This document shows positions 8,431 through 16,778 of a DNA stretch of 64,000 nt, piece after piece (position 1 is the first letter of the stretch; each line of letters starts with the position of its first letter). Source of the stretch: Beijerinckiaceae bacterium (GTDB taxonomy: Bacteria; Pseudomonadota; Alphaproteobacteria; Rhizobiales; Beijerinckiaceae); NCBI GenBank assembly GCA_024304885.1, contig JALJOM010000003.1:1026110-1090109 (forward strand), written 5' to 3'. The position numbers and the translations under genes were made by a program. The notes under the pieces were generated by a model, which saw nothing but the letters and a program-made list of their open reading frames with translations, did no database searches and was not told where the DNA came from.

Positions 8431-8922
8431 CTACGACTTCGGAGCGGCCTCCTCCTTCGGCGCGGTATCGTCCACCTCGACCACGAAATGAACCGGCACG
8501 CTGCCCGCCTTCTCGAAGACGAGCGTGCCTTTCACCTCGGCGCCCTCATCGAGGGTCTTGCCGACCTTGCCGAACCGGATTTGGTAGGTGGTCGGGGTCA
8601 GCTCGATCCTGCCGTGCGCCTCGACGGCGAGCCCGCCCACGACCTTGCGGGAGGTGAACTTGCCGTCCTTCTCGAGGATCTCGTAGAGCGTGCCTTGGCC
8701 TGCGCCGTCAAGAGAAGCGCCGAGCAGGCGCTCCGGCACGTCGCCTTCGTTCTTGATCTCGATGATGCAGCCGTAGGTCCCCGCTGCGCCGGCCTCGACG
8801 GCGCGAACCCAAGGGTGCCCGATCTTGAGCGTGCCGAAGACCTCCTCGTGTGCCGGCACGGCGGAGGGGAGGCTCATCGCCAGTGCCGCTACGAGGACGG
8901 CCGGGCCGAACGAAAGCTTCAT
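8431..8922 (-). CDS. PCu(A)C-like periplasmic protein with degenerate copper site (copy 1)
   Basis: 163 residues. ATG 8922 (MKLSFGP) is chosen because AAGGAGGAA lies 6-8 bases upstream. Signal peptide about 1-23 ending VPAHEE, so the mature protein would again begin with His, followed 11 residues later by His of GHPWVRA. Domain body: IEIKNEGDVPERLLGASLDG, GTLYEILEKDGKF, TTYQIRFGKVGKTL, GTLVFEKAGSVPVHF. As in the neighbouring copy, the canonical HExxxxxM and HxM copper ligands are absent. An acidic and Lys/Pro tail (DDTAPKEEAAPKS) is specific to this copy. Promoter-proximal gene of the pair; 31 bases separate them. Confidence 0.8.
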   Translation of the reverse strand: MKLSFGPAVLVAALAMSLPSAVPAHEEVFGTLKIGHPWVRAVEAGAAGTYGCIIEIKNEGDVPERLLGASLDGAGQGTLYEILEKDGKFTSRKVVGGLAVEAHGRIELTPTTYQIRFGKVGKTLDEGAEVKGTLVFEKAGSVPVHFVVEVDDTAPKEEAAPKS

Positions 8923-9082
8923 GTGCATTTCCTCCTTCTCCATCGAATTATATATACGGCGCCGCGGCTTCGAGCACGGACCGGCGCGTGCGGGCACTCC
9001 GATGCCGCGTGCAGCGGCCGTCACGGACGTCTTGCCCGCACGACATCAGGCCCCGCCGATCGTGCAAAGGATTTGCGCCAGA

Positions 9083-9481
9083 TCAAGCGGGCGCCGGGCG
9101 CGTCCTCGGGTCGCACCCTCCGGCGCACGACGCGAGCTCGGCCTTCTCTTGCGCCGAGAAGACGCGGCTGCGGGTCAGGAAGCGCACGCCCTCCGGCGCC
9201 TCCACCGAGAAGCCGGCGCCCCGGCCCTCGACGACATCGATGACGAGCTGCGTATGCGCCCAGAGCTCGAACTGCGCGGCCCCGATATAGACCGGGCAAC
9301 CGGCGATCTCGCCGATGAGGACATCGCTCGGCCCGGTCCGGAACTCCGCGCGTGGATAGCACATGGGCGAGCTGCCGTCGCAGCAGCCGCCCGACTGATG
9401 GAACAGCAAGGGACCGTGAGCCTGCTCCAGCCGGCAGATGAGCTCCTTGGCCTTCTCGGTCGCGATCACGCGCTCGATCAT
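9083..9481 (-). CDS. DUF779 family protein
   Basis: 132 residues from ATG 9481 (MIERVIATEKAKE), which has a strong ribosome site (GGGAGGAAGG). It carries the DUF779 signature HQSGGCCDGSSPMCYP, with clustered cysteines that suggest metal or redox chemistry, then DVLIGEIAGCPVYIG and ELWAHTQLVIDVVEGRGAGFS. Known: DUF779 genes often sit beside aldehyde dehydrogenase genes; none is present here. Function unproven. A Cys pair (CAGGCD) lies near the C terminus. Confidence 0.85.
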   Translation of the reverse strand: MIERVIATEKAKELICRLEQAHGPLLFHQSGGCCDGSSPMCYPRAEFRTGPSDVLIGEIAGCPVYIGAAQFELWAHTQLVIDVVEGRGAGFSVEAPEGVRFLTRSRVFSAQEKAELASCAGGCDPRTRPAPA

Positions 9482-9659
9482 CGCCTTCCTCCCGCTGTCG
9501 GGGTCTGCCGCGATCATCGCGCGGGGACGGCCCGCGCGCAACAGGCCGAGGCCCCGTCGGGCGGACCGCGAAATGCATAGCTTGTCGCGCGAGGCGAAGA
9601 CTCGCTAGAGCAATTTACGGCGAAGCGGCTTCTTCCATGCGGAAAACACTCGAGATCGG

Positions 9660-10799
9660 ATGATGATGGCGGGCGACGACGCGGCACTCGACGAAACCCT
9701 GGCGAGCCTGGGCCTCACCCGGTTCACGCCGCCGGCACCGAAACCCGGCGGGCTCGTCCACGTGTTCCAAATTTTCGAGGAGCGCGCGCTGGCCCGTCTC
9801 GGCGGTATCGCCGATGCCTATGCCGCTCCCGGAGGGATCGGCTTCGGCTTTACCGAGCACCGGGATCTCGACGCCATCGCGCAGCGCGGCTCGAAGGACG
9901 TGATCTGCATCTATTCGGCGACGGTGCGCACGATGTGGAGCCTCGCCAATGCGGTCATGGGGATCCGCGAGATGTTCCCCTGGATCGACGATATCGATCG
10001 GCTCGGCGCGCCCCCGCCGCCGCCGAAGGGTGAGCTCTTCTTCGTGCAGCAGGCGACCTTCGCCAGCGAGCCGATCCGCCGCAAGCTCGGCGCGGCCTTG
10101 TTCGATGCCGCCATGGATTTCGCCTTGATGCACGAGGTCGCGCATCTCTGGAACGGGCACGTGGACCTCTTGCATCAAAGACATGGGCCGCTGCCCTATC
10201 GCGAGATGCATCTCGTCGAGGCGTCGGGTCTCGATCTCGCGGAGGCCCAGGCGATGGAGTTCGACGCGGATTCCTTCGCTGTCCAGAAGGTGCTCGCGCG
10301 TGTGGCGCGTGAGAACCCTTTCGCCGAATTCTCCGAGGGGCTCTTGAGGGACCACAAGGTGCCGCAGGACGGCGAGCTCACCGCCTCTTGGTATTTCACC
10401 TGGTTCTCGATCTATGTCTTGTTTCGCGCCTTCGACGAGGCTTGCATCGTCGCCGCTGCGACCCCGCGTCCCCAGCCGTCGGCGCCCTTGCGCCTCGCCT
10501 GCCTGCTGCCGACCGTCGCAGGCGTCGCGGCACGGCAGGGCTGGTCGAAGCTCGACATGGGGCAATGGGAGATCATCGCGAGCGAGGCGGCGCTCGAGGC
10601 CGAAGGCGCCTTTTGCCGGCTGCGCCGCGCCGCAGTCGACACCGACACCTTCAAGTCCGCCTGGGACGGGCGGGCCTTCGATGTCATCGACTATCATCTG
10701 CGCACCTGGGAGCGCCTGGGTCCCGCCCTGGCGCCGCTCAGGCGGGGCGCGATGCCGGCCGCGGCCGGCAGCGTGACCGCCTCGGCACGGATCGCCTGA
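9660..10799 (+). CDS. Uncharacterised HExxH zinc-metalloprotease-like protein
   Basis: 379 residues; no family I can name. The only recognisable active site is LMHEVAHLWNGH (HEVAH at 158-162) followed 38 residues later by EFDADSFAV (E200). This is the arrangement of gluzincin-type peptidases, where the two His and the distant Glu bind zinc (compare the ExxAD motif of M48). No signal peptide. A hydrophobic stretch near 245 (WYFTWFSIYVLFRAF) may be one membrane-associated helix. The start is one of three consecutive ATGs at 9660-9668. A fragment of a dispersed repeat (GAGCAATTTACGGCGAAG...) precedes it. Monocistronic. Confidence 0.7.
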   Translation: MMMAGDDAALDETLASLGLTRFTPPAPKPGGLVHVFQIFEERALARLGGIADAYAAPGGIGFGFTEHRDLDAIAQRGSKDVICIYSATVRTMWSLANAVMGIREMFPWIDDIDRLGAPPPPPKGELFFVQQATFASEPIRRKLGAALFDAAMDFALMHEVAHLWNGHVDLLHQRHGPLPYREMHLVEASGLDLAEAQAMEFDADSFAVQKVLARVARENPFAEFSEGLLRDHKVPQDGELTASWYFTWFSIYVLFRAFDEACIVAAATPRPQPSAPLRLACLLPTVAGVAARQGWSKLDMGQWEIIASEAALEAEGAFCRLRRAAVDTDTFKSAWDGRAFDVIDYHLRTWERLGPALAPLRRGAMPAAAGSVTASARIA

Positions 10800-10817
10800 G
10801 CCGAGGCTGCCTCCCAG

Positions 10818-11537
10818 TTATTTCTTGGGGGCGGGGGCCGGGGCCGGCTTGGCGGGCTCGGTCTTCTGGCTCTCGAGCTTCTTGCGCTCTTCCTCCGCGC
10901 GCTTCTGCAGCTCGGCCTCGAACTTCTTGCGCTCCTCCTCGAGCTCCTTCGGGTCCTTCGCGGGTCCGTCGAAGGCCTTGCCGAAGCCCTCGAGCGGGAC
11001 TGCGAAGGTGATCGCGTTATTGACCTGGTTCTTCACCGTGACGTTGATCGCCGTGCCTTTCTTCAGCTCGGCGAGCACGGTGCCCTTGACCTTGGCCTCG
11101 GCGAAGCAGCCGTTGGGGAAGCAGATCTCGAAGCCGCCTTCCTGCTCGCTGCCCTTATCTACGGTGAAGCGGAATCCCGGCCGCAGCATGAGGCCGACCG
11201 GCATCAGGAAGCGGACGATCCGCGTGTCGTCGCCCTTGATGTCGTAGACGGCGAGCGCGAGGACCGGCGGCTGGTCGGCCTGGGCGCTGAAGTCGCGCGT
11301 CGTATAGCAAATTTCCTTGTTCGCCGCCTGGTCCTTGCCGCAGACCTTGGTCCATTCGTTCTGGGTCGGCAGCAAGGTGATCGGGGCTTGAATGGGTGCC
11401 GCGAGCATGGGCGTCGGCTCGGCCGCCGGCGAGGAGGGCGCCGCGGGCTTCTTCGCTTGTGCGAAAGCCTGCCCGCCGGCCAACAGGACCATGCCGGCGA
11501 GGCCGGCCACGCCGAGGCGTCGTAGCGAAAACGGCAT
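10818..11537 (-). CDS. Invasion-associated locus B (IalB) family secreted protein
   Basis: 239 residues with a signal peptide (about 1-27, cleavage near AFAQA). Core: WTKVCGKDQAANKEICYTTRDF, LALAVYDIKGDD, RFLMPVGLMLRPGFRFTVD, FEICFPNGCFAEA and FAVPLEGFGKAFDG, all typical of IalB. Four cysteines probably form two disulfides in the periplasm. A charged coiled coil (EELEEERKKFEAELQKR type, about 190-225) and a Pro/Ala/Lys tail extend the domain. Known: IalB affects host-cell entry in Bartonella, but homologues are common in free-living alphaproteobacteria, so no pathogenic role is implied. AAGGG lies 7 bases before ATG 11537. Confidence 0.88.
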   Translation of the reverse strand: MPFSLRRLGVAGLAGMVLLAGGQAFAQAKKPAAPSSPAAEPTPMLAAPIQAPITLLPTQNEWTKVCGKDQAANKEICYTTRDFSAQADQPPVLALAVYDIKGDDTRIVRFLMPVGLMLRPGFRFTVDKGSEQEGGFEICFPNGCFAEAKVKGTVLAELKKGTAINVTVKNQVNNAITFAVPLEGFGKAFDGPAKDPKELEEERKKFEAELQKRAEEERKKLESQKTEPAKPAPAPAPKK

Positions 11538-11837
11538 CAGAATTCCCTTCGATTGATCGGTCTTTCGAGGCGGCCCTCACGCCGATGGACAAGGACTTGT
11601 CCGCAGCCGCCGGCGACGACAGCGAGACAAACCCGAAACTATGTGCAAGTGTCAAGGAAGCGGCGACGCTGATGCTCGAGATCCGTCCTCCGTTCGGTCC
11701 GAATCGCTGCGCCGTCCTCAGCGGTAGAGGACGAGCTGGTTCGTATCCATCGTCATAGCGCGATTTCGACAGGCGACTGTGATATTTGTCGATTAAGTAT
11801 CGCTTGTCGACACTCGAGTGCTGCCAGAAGCTCGTCG
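11538..11837. other. Intergenic region upstream of the IalB gene
   Basis: About 300 bases with no supported gene. It must hold the IalB promoter on the minus strand. No clear terminator or operator was recognised. It is followed by the remains of a toxin-antitoxin pair. Confidence 0.5.
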
Positions 11838-12110
11838 ATGGAATTCGAATGAGACCAAAAGAAAAGCGCCGCGAACGAACGAAAACACGGAGTATCCTTC
11901 TACAGGTTGCGAGCCTCTTCGGGGATCCGCCGGCGATCACCTTTGTCGTTCCGGATCACTTTAGAGACGAGTATCGCCTCCTGACGTTCGGCCTGTCGCG
12001 CTTCGATCGTCTTCTCGGGGTCTCCCGAACGGATCGCGAGGATGGCGTGCGAATCATCAGCGCGCGGGCTAAGACCGCCGGGACCGCAGGATCTACGATG
12101 ATGACCAAGA
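11838..12110 (+). pseudogene. brnT: Decayed BrnT-type toxin gene
   Basis: Reading from ATG 11838 gives MEFE, a TGA stop at 11850 exactly where BrnT has Trp, then DQKKSAANERKHGVSF, a close match to the BrnT start (MEFEWDPxKAxxNxRKHGVSF). After a one-base loss near 11902 the frame shifts to ASLFGDPPAITF, then RLLTFGLSRFDRLLGV and GVRIISARA, the rest of BrnT. A second one-base loss near 12083 restores DRRDRRIYDDD, the basic C terminus. One nonsense change plus two frameshifts mean no functional toxin. Known: BrnT is a RelE-fold ribonuclease toxin neutralised by BrnA. The sequence is still clearly readable, suggesting recent inactivation. Confidence 0.75.
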
Positions 12111-12209
12111 CCGATTCCTTTCGTCCGCACTACGAGCCGGACGACCTCGGACCACGAACGCGCGGGAAGGTCCCCCGCTCGGCGGAGCCTCGCGAGGACG
12201 GCGGCGCGT
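12099..12209 (+). pseudogene. brnA: Remnant of BrnA-type antitoxin
   Basis: Beginning at ATG 12099, overlapping the end of the toxin remnant, is MMTKTDSFRPHYEPDDLG followed by RTRGKV. This matches the N-terminal segment (RPEY...VRGKY) of BrnA-type antitoxins. After about 25 residues the similarity ends and the frame runs to a stop at 12209, losing the ribbon-helix-helix part. Gene order toxin-antitoxin and the overlap are as in intact brnTA operons. Confidence 0.55.
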
Positions 12210-14043
12210 GAGCCTCGGAGACCGGTCGCGGGATATTCTACAAAGTCGCGAAGGCCTGCTCGCCTTCGTGGTCACGGTGCTCACCGCTGCCGCGGCCCAT
12301 GGGGCGGGCGCACCGAGCCATGCGATCGCGATGCACGGTGCGCCGGCCTTGCTGGCGACGTTCGACCATCTGCCCTACGCCGAACCGGCGGCGCGGAAAG
12401 GAGGGCGCCTCGCCATCGGCTTCCAAGGCACGTTCGACAGCTTGAACCCGTTCAACCTGAAGGCGGGATCGACCGCGCAAGGCCTCGTCGGCAACGTGTT
12501 CGAAAGCCTCATGACGCGGTCCCTCGACGAGCCCTTCACGCTCTACGGGCTCGTCGCGCAAACGATCGAGACCGACGCGGATCGGACCTTTGCGACGTTC
12601 CGCCTCGATCCCAGAGCGCATTTTTCCGACGGCACGAGGATTACCGCCGAGGACGTGCGGTTCTCCTTCGACCTCCTGAAAAGCAAGGGCCGGCCGCAGC
12701 AGCGTGCCGCCTATTCCTTGGTCAAGGCCGTGGAGGTAAAGGGCGAGGCGACGATCCGCTTCGATCTTTCAGGGAGCGCGGACCGCGAGCTGCCGCTCAC
12801 CCTCGCCCTCATGCCGGTGCTGCCGCGTCACAGGGTCGATCCGGCGACCTTCGAGGAGACCTCGCTCGCCGCTCCGATCGGATCGGGTCCCTACAAGATC
12901 ACCGAAATCGCCCCGGGCGAGCGGCTGACACTCCGACGGGACCCGAGCTATTGGGCGAAGGATCTGCCGATCCGTCGCGGCCTCTACAATTTCGACGAGA
13001 TCAGGATCGAGTATTACCGCGACGCCAACTCGATGTTCGAGGCGTTCCGGGCGGGGCTTCTCGATTTCCGCGTCGAGACCAGCCCGCAGCGCTGGGTGAC
13101 CGGCTACGACTTTCCAGCGGTCCGGGAGAAGCGCGTGCATCGCGAGGCGCTGCATGCGGGAGGCCCGAAAGGCATGGAGGGCTTCGCCTTCAACCTGCGC
13201 CGTCCGCTGTTCGCCGATGTCCGCGTGCGCGAGGCGCTCGGCCTCGTCCTCGACTTCGAATGGATCAACGCCAATCTCTATGATGGGCTCCTCACCCGCA
13301 CGACGAGCTTCTTCGACGACTCCGAGCTCGCCTCGACGGGACGACCGGCGAGCGCGGCCGAGCGTGCGCTTCTCGCGCCCTTTCCCGGCGTCGTGCGCGA
13401 CGACATTCTCGAGGGACGCTGGCGGCCGAATGTCACGGACGGCTCGGGCCAGGACCGGGACGCCCCGCGGCGCGCGCTGGCGCTCTTGCGTGAGGCCGGC
13501 TACGAGCTCGCGGACGGCCGGCTCGTGAAGGACAATGTGCCGCTCGCCTTCGAGATCATGGTGAAGGACCGCAACCAGGAGCGGCTCGGCCTGAACTATG
13601 CGCAGTCGCTCGCCCGCATCGGCGTGACGGCACGCGTGAGGCTCGTGGACGAGGTGCAATATCAGAGGCGGCGGCAGAAGTTCGATTTCGACATGATGAT
13701 CGGCTTGTGGCTCGCCTCGGCGTCTCCCGGCAACGAGCAGCGCGCCCGCTTCGGCTCGGCGAGCGCCGGCCAGGACGCCTCGTTCAACCTCGCGGGGGTG
13801 AAATCAGATGCCGTCGACGCGATGATCGAGGCGTTGCTCGCGGCGCGCAGCCGCGAGGATTTCGTCGCCGCGGTCAGGGCCTATGACCGCGTGCTCCTGT
13901 CGGGCTTCTACGTGGTGCCTTTGTTCCATGCCGCCGACGTGTGGGTCGCGGCGTCGGCGATGCTGGCAAGGCCTTCGGTGCTGCCGGCCTATGGCACGCC
14001 GATCGGCAGCTCTACGCTGGATACCTGGTGGCGGAAGCCGTGA
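12208..14043 (+). CDS. ABC transporter oligopeptide-binding protein (family 5, YejA-like)
   Basis: 611 residues from GTG 12208, with a hydrophobic export signal at about 15-35 (LLAFVVTVLTAAAAHGAGA). Landmarks of extracellular solute-binding family 5 are GTFDSLNPFNLK, LVGNVFESLMTRSLDE, DGTRITAEDVRFSFDLLK, then APIGSGPYKITEIAPGERL and GMEGFAFNLRRPLFADVRVR, which point to the YejA group (long periplasmic peptide receptors). No permease or ATPase genes are adjacent, so it would act with YejBEF encoded elsewhere (inference). Its start abuts the dead brnTA module; GAGG lies about 10 bases upstream. Confidence 0.88.
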   Translation: MSLGDRSRDILQSREGLLAFVVTVLTAAAAHGAGAPSHAIAMHGAPALLATFDHLPYAEPAARKGGRLAIGFQGTFDSLNPFNLKAGSTAQGLVGNVFESLMTRSLDEPFTLYGLVAQTIETDADRTFATFRLDPRAHFSDGTRITAEDVRFSFDLLKSKGRPQQRAAYSLVKAVEVKGEATIRFDLSGSADRELPLTLALMPVLPRHRVDPATFEETSLAAPIGSGPYKITEIAPGERLTLRRDPSYWAKDLPIRRGLYNFDEIRIEYYRDANSMFEAFRAGLLDFRVETSPQRWVTGYDFPAVREKRVHREALHAGGPKGMEGFAFNLRRPLFADVRVREALGLVLDFEWINANLYDGLLTRTTSFFDDSELASTGRPASAAERALLAPFPGVVRDDILEGRWRPNVTDGSGQDRDAPRRALALLREAGYELADGRLVKDNVPLAFEIMVKDRNQERLGLNYAQSLARIGVTARVRLVDEVQYQRRRQKFDFDMMIGLWLASASPGNEQRARFGSASAGQDASFNLAGVKSDAVDAMIEALLAARSREDFVAAVRAYDRVLLSGFYVVPLFHAADVWVAASAMLARPSVLPAYGTPIGSSTLDTWWRKP

Positions 14044-14151
14044 GGTGACGACACGAGAGCGCCACACGCGAGCGGACGAGATTGTCCGCAGCAGGGCGCC
14101 TCGGTCGTGTGGGTCGCTCGCGCACAAGTGCGGCGGGACGTCGCCTGACGA

Positions 14152-14568
14152 TCAGCGCTTGCGGCGGCGCTGCTGCCCGAGGCCCATCTGCTTGGCGAGG
14201 TTCGAGCGCGCCTTGGCATAGTTCGGGGCGACCATCGGATAGTCCGGCGGCAGGCCCCATTTCTCGCGGTAATCGTCGGGCGACATGTTGAATTGCGTCC
14301 GTAGATGCCGCTTGAGCGACTTGAACTTGCGACCGTCCTCGAGGCAAACGATGAAATCGTTCGTCACGGATTTCTTCGCCGGCACGGCAGGCTTCGGGGT
14401 CTCCACCACCGGGGCGACGGTCCCCGAGGTGACGCGCAGCAAGGCCGCGTGAACCTCGTTGATCAGCGACGGCAGCTCGGTAGCCGGCACCGAGTTGTTG
14501 CTGACATAGGCCGACACGATGTCCGCGGCCAATTCGATATAGTTGCTTGCGTTCGACGTCTCGCTCAT
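14152..14568 (-). CDS. mucR: Ros/MucR family transcriptional regulator, zinc ligands partly lost
   Basis: 138 residues. The N-terminal helix region [18 protein letters not shown] drives oligomerisation in MucR. The C-terminal DNA-binding part (about 71-130) contains [28 protein letters not shown] and [20 protein letters not shown], the Ros/MucR signature. In Ros the zinc is held by Cys-x2-Cys...His-x4-His; here only C75 and H88 remain, the second Cys is Asp78, and the last His is missing (RTQFN). Some rhizobial Ros homologues fold without zinc. Expected role: H-NS-like global repressor of AT-rich promoters, including its own. Confidence 0.9.
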   Translation of the reverse strand: MSETSNASNYIELAADIVSAYVSNNSVPATELPSLINEVHAALLRVTSGTVAPVVETPKPAVPAKKSVTNDFIVCLEDGRKFKSLKRHLRTQFNMSPDDYREKWGLPPDYPMVAPNYAKARSNLAKQMGLGQQRRRKR

Positions 14569-14974
14569 GGCGTTCAGTATCCCGAGAAGAAGGCGCCGCC
14601 ATAGGACCGCGGATCAAATAGCGATGCCCGAAATTCTGCAGCTGGCGACAAGACCCGACCCAAAACAAGTTCCTCTCAGCGATATCGGCGAATCGTCTTC
14701 AAAGAACTCTTCGCGTTTCTAGAACGATATCTTTTCGGCCGCAAGTAGCTCCGCGAGGACTTTATTGATATCGACAGCAAACGCTCCGCTGGCCACCGCA
14801 CGGGGTCATGGATGCGGCCGAGCCGCCATCGTCGCGTCCGCGCGGCGAAAGTCCTTTGGAAACTTGTCGATCACGCCAGGTGTCCCGGCGCCGGGATGAC
14901 GCCGAAATCGTCTCCCGGCTCGGCCGCAGCGGTGCCTTTGTCCGAGGCTCAAAGGCTCGAAACGAACAAGCGCT
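14569..14974. other. Intergenic region with AT-rich stretch
   Basis: About 400 bases without a supported gene, between mucR and the TetR gene. The part at 14700-14790 is AT-rich (GATATC, TTTATTGATATCG), consistent with a mucR promoter and possible MucR self-binding sites; no precise site can be assigned. Small open frames at 14806-15027 occur in several frames at once and look like chance. Confidence 0.5.
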
Positions 14975-15664
14975 TCAGCGCTCTTGCGCTCGTGCCGTCG
15001 CCGCGATGCCGGCCATGGCATAGGTGAACATATGATGCGCCAAGTCCGGCGCGTCGGCGCGGGAGAGCGCGAGCGCCGGAAGCACCCGCTTCAACGTCCG
15101 CCGATCGGCGACCACGAGCATGAGCAGCGGCGCCATGATGCCGAGGCAGGTGCGGGCGACGGCAGGGTGGCTCTCTTCGAGCCCCATGAGCTCACCGATG
15201 ATGGCGCGGATGATGCGCGCCTTGGGCGCGGCCTGTGTCTCGCGCAAAACCTCCATCGCCGCCGACGGCGCCACGATCTCGCGCCCGAGAACGGCGAAGG
15301 CCCAAGCGCTCGACCTCGGGCTCGTCAGCTTGTCGACCGCGAGCTCGATCACGATGCGCAGCTTTTCCTTCGGATCGGTCCGGCCGGCGAGCGCGGCCGC
15401 CAAGGCCTCGACCGACAACAGCCGGCGATTGGCCTCCTCGAGCACTGCGGCGTGAAGCTTTTCCATGCCGCCGAAATAATAATTGATCGCGGCCCCGTTC
15501 GCGCCCGCGCGGGCGCAAATTTCCTTCCCGGTCGCGCGGTCGAAGCCCTTGTCCGCGAAGACGTGGCCGGCCGCCTCGAGGAGGTCGCTCCGCGTGTCCG
15601 GCTTCGTGTCGCGCCGATCCGTGTTGGGAATGCGGCGCCCGCGCGCCGATCTTCGTGTCGCCAT
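14975..15664 (-). CDS. cecR: TetR/AcrR family repressor, CecR-like
   Basis: 229 residues from ATG 15664. N-terminal helix-turn-helix (about 20-65): TRSDLLEAAGHVFADKGFD, ATGKEICARAGANGAAINYYFGGMEKL. The C-terminal half fits the CecR-type (DUF1956) ligand domain, with RIIRAIIGELMGLEESHP. It is transcribed away from an HlyD/ABC operon, the same arrangement as E. coli cecR (ybiH) with ybhGFSR, where CecR represses the exporter operon. The symbol rests on this synteny as much as on sequence. An AT-rich patch with repeated TTGAA elements in the shared intergenic region is the likely operator. Confidence 0.8.
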   Translation of the reverse strand: MATRRSARGRRIPNTDRRDTKPDTRSDLLEAAGHVFADKGFDRATGKEICARAGANGAAINYYFGGMEKLHAAVLEEANRRLLSVEALAAALAGRTDPKEKLRIVIELAVDKLTSPRSSAWAFAVLGREIVAPSAAMEVLRETQAAPKARIIRAIIGELMGLEESHPAVARTCLGIMAPLLMLVVADRRTLKRVLPALALSRADAPDLAHHMFTYAMAGIAATARAQER

Positions 15665-15701
15665 GGCGCCGCATGCTACACCATCAACGCAAAAACAAAA
15701 A

Positions 15702-15724
15702 TTGAATTTGAAATTTGAATTGAA
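15702..15724. promoter_or_regulatory. Candidate operator/promoter with repeated TTGAA
   Basis: Four TTGAA words start at 15702, 15708, 15715 and 15720 inside a ~40-base AT-rich island between the divergent TetR and HlyD genes, in a genome that is otherwise very GC-rich. The island is the only non-coding sequence shared by both promoters. It may be the CecR-like binding site, a promoter, or both. No experimental motif was matched. Confidence 0.4.
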
Positions 15725-15764
15725 TACGGGTAACCAAGCGGATCCTCTCGCCGCCGAGGGCCGG

Positions 15765-16778
15765 ATGAACCGCCGTCTTCTCGTCATCGGTCTCGTCGCT
15801 CTCGTCCTCGCCGCGGGGGCGCTCGCCTTCGCCCTCTCGAATCGCGACAAGGCGGCAGACGAGCTCGTCCTCTACGGCAACGTGGACCTTCGGCTCGTCT
15901 CGCTCGCGTTCTACGGCAACGAGCGCATCGCCGAGGTCCTGGTCGAGGAAGGGGCACGGGTGAAGAAGGGCCAGGTCCTGGCACGGCTCGACACGAGCCG
16001 GCTGACACCCCAGGTCGCCAAGGCTCGAGCAGCGGTCGCGGCGCAAGCGGCGGTCGTCGCGCGGCTCCGCGCTGGCAGCCGTCCCGAGGAGATCGCGCAG
16101 GCGAGGGCGAACCTCGATTCCGCCAAGGCGGACGCCGTCAACAGCCGCAAGCAATACGAGCGCAAGCGCGAGCTGTTCGGCCGCGGCGCGGGCAGCCAGC
16201 AGGACCTCGACGCCGCGAGAGCCGCCTTCGACATGGCGGAAGCCAAGATCGCCCTCATGCAGAAGGCGCTCGATCTCGCCGTCGCCGGCCCGCGGCGCGA
16301 AGACATCGAGCAGGCCGAGGCGCAATTGTGCGGCGAGGAGGCGGACTTCGCCTATCTCGGCCGCCAGCTCGCCGACGCGGAGCTGGTCGCGCCGCGCGAT
16401 GCCATCGTCCGCTCGCGCCTGATGGAGCCCGGAGAAATGGCCTCGCCGCAGCGCCCCGTCTATTCGCTCGCGATCGTCGATCCGAAATGGGTCCGCGCCT
16501 ATGCGTCCGAGCCCGATCTCGGCAAGATCAAGCCGGGCATGAAGGCTTTCGTCTCGACCGACAGCTTTCCCGACCGGCGCTATGCCGGATGGGTCGGGTT
16601 CATCTCGCCGGTCGCCGAGTTCACCCCGAAGACCGTACAGACAGAGGAGCTCAGGACGAGCCTCGTCTACGAGGTGCGGGTCTTCGTCGAGGACCCCGAC
16701 GACGAGCTGCGTCTCGGCATGCCCGCGACGGTGCACCTCGCGACACCCGAGACCCCATCGCCGGAACCCGCGCGATGA
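15765..16778 (+). CDS. ybhG: HlyD-family membrane fusion protein (YbhG-like)
   Basis: Periplasmic adaptor of the exporter, anchored by one N-terminal helix (about 5-24, LLVIGLVALVLAAGALAFAL). 337 residues from ATG 15765 with GAGGG upstream; the open frame extends far upstream but overlaps the TetR gene. Order: lipoyl-like half (VLVEEGARVKKGQVLARLD), alpha-helical hairpin with long coiled coil (about 75-190), second lipoyl half (ELVAPRDAIVRSRLMEPGEMA), beta-barrel (KAFVSTDSFPDRRYAGWVGFISP). The stop overlaps the next gene by 4 bases (ATGA). First gene of a four-gene operon. Confidence 0.88.
   Translation: MNRRLLVIGLVALVLAAGALAFALSNRDKAADELVLYGNVDLRLVSLAFYGNERIAEVLVEEGARVKKGQVLARLDTSRLTPQVAKARAAVAAQAAVVARLRAGSRPEEIAQARANLDSAKADAVNSRKQYERKRELFGRGAGSQQDLDAARAAFDMAEAKIALMQKALDLAVAGPRREDIEQAEAQLCGEEADFAYLGRQLADAELVAPRDAIVRSRLMEPGEMASPQRPVYSLAIVDPKWVRAYASEPDLGKIKPGMKAFVSTDSFPDRRYAGWVGFISPVAEFTPKTVQTEELRTSLVYEVRVFVEDPDDELRLGMPATVHLATPETPSPEPAR

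Noticed and set aside
14806-15027. Small open frames in several frames upstream of the TetR gene
   Set aside because: Overlapping frames of equal quality with no start signals indicate chance.
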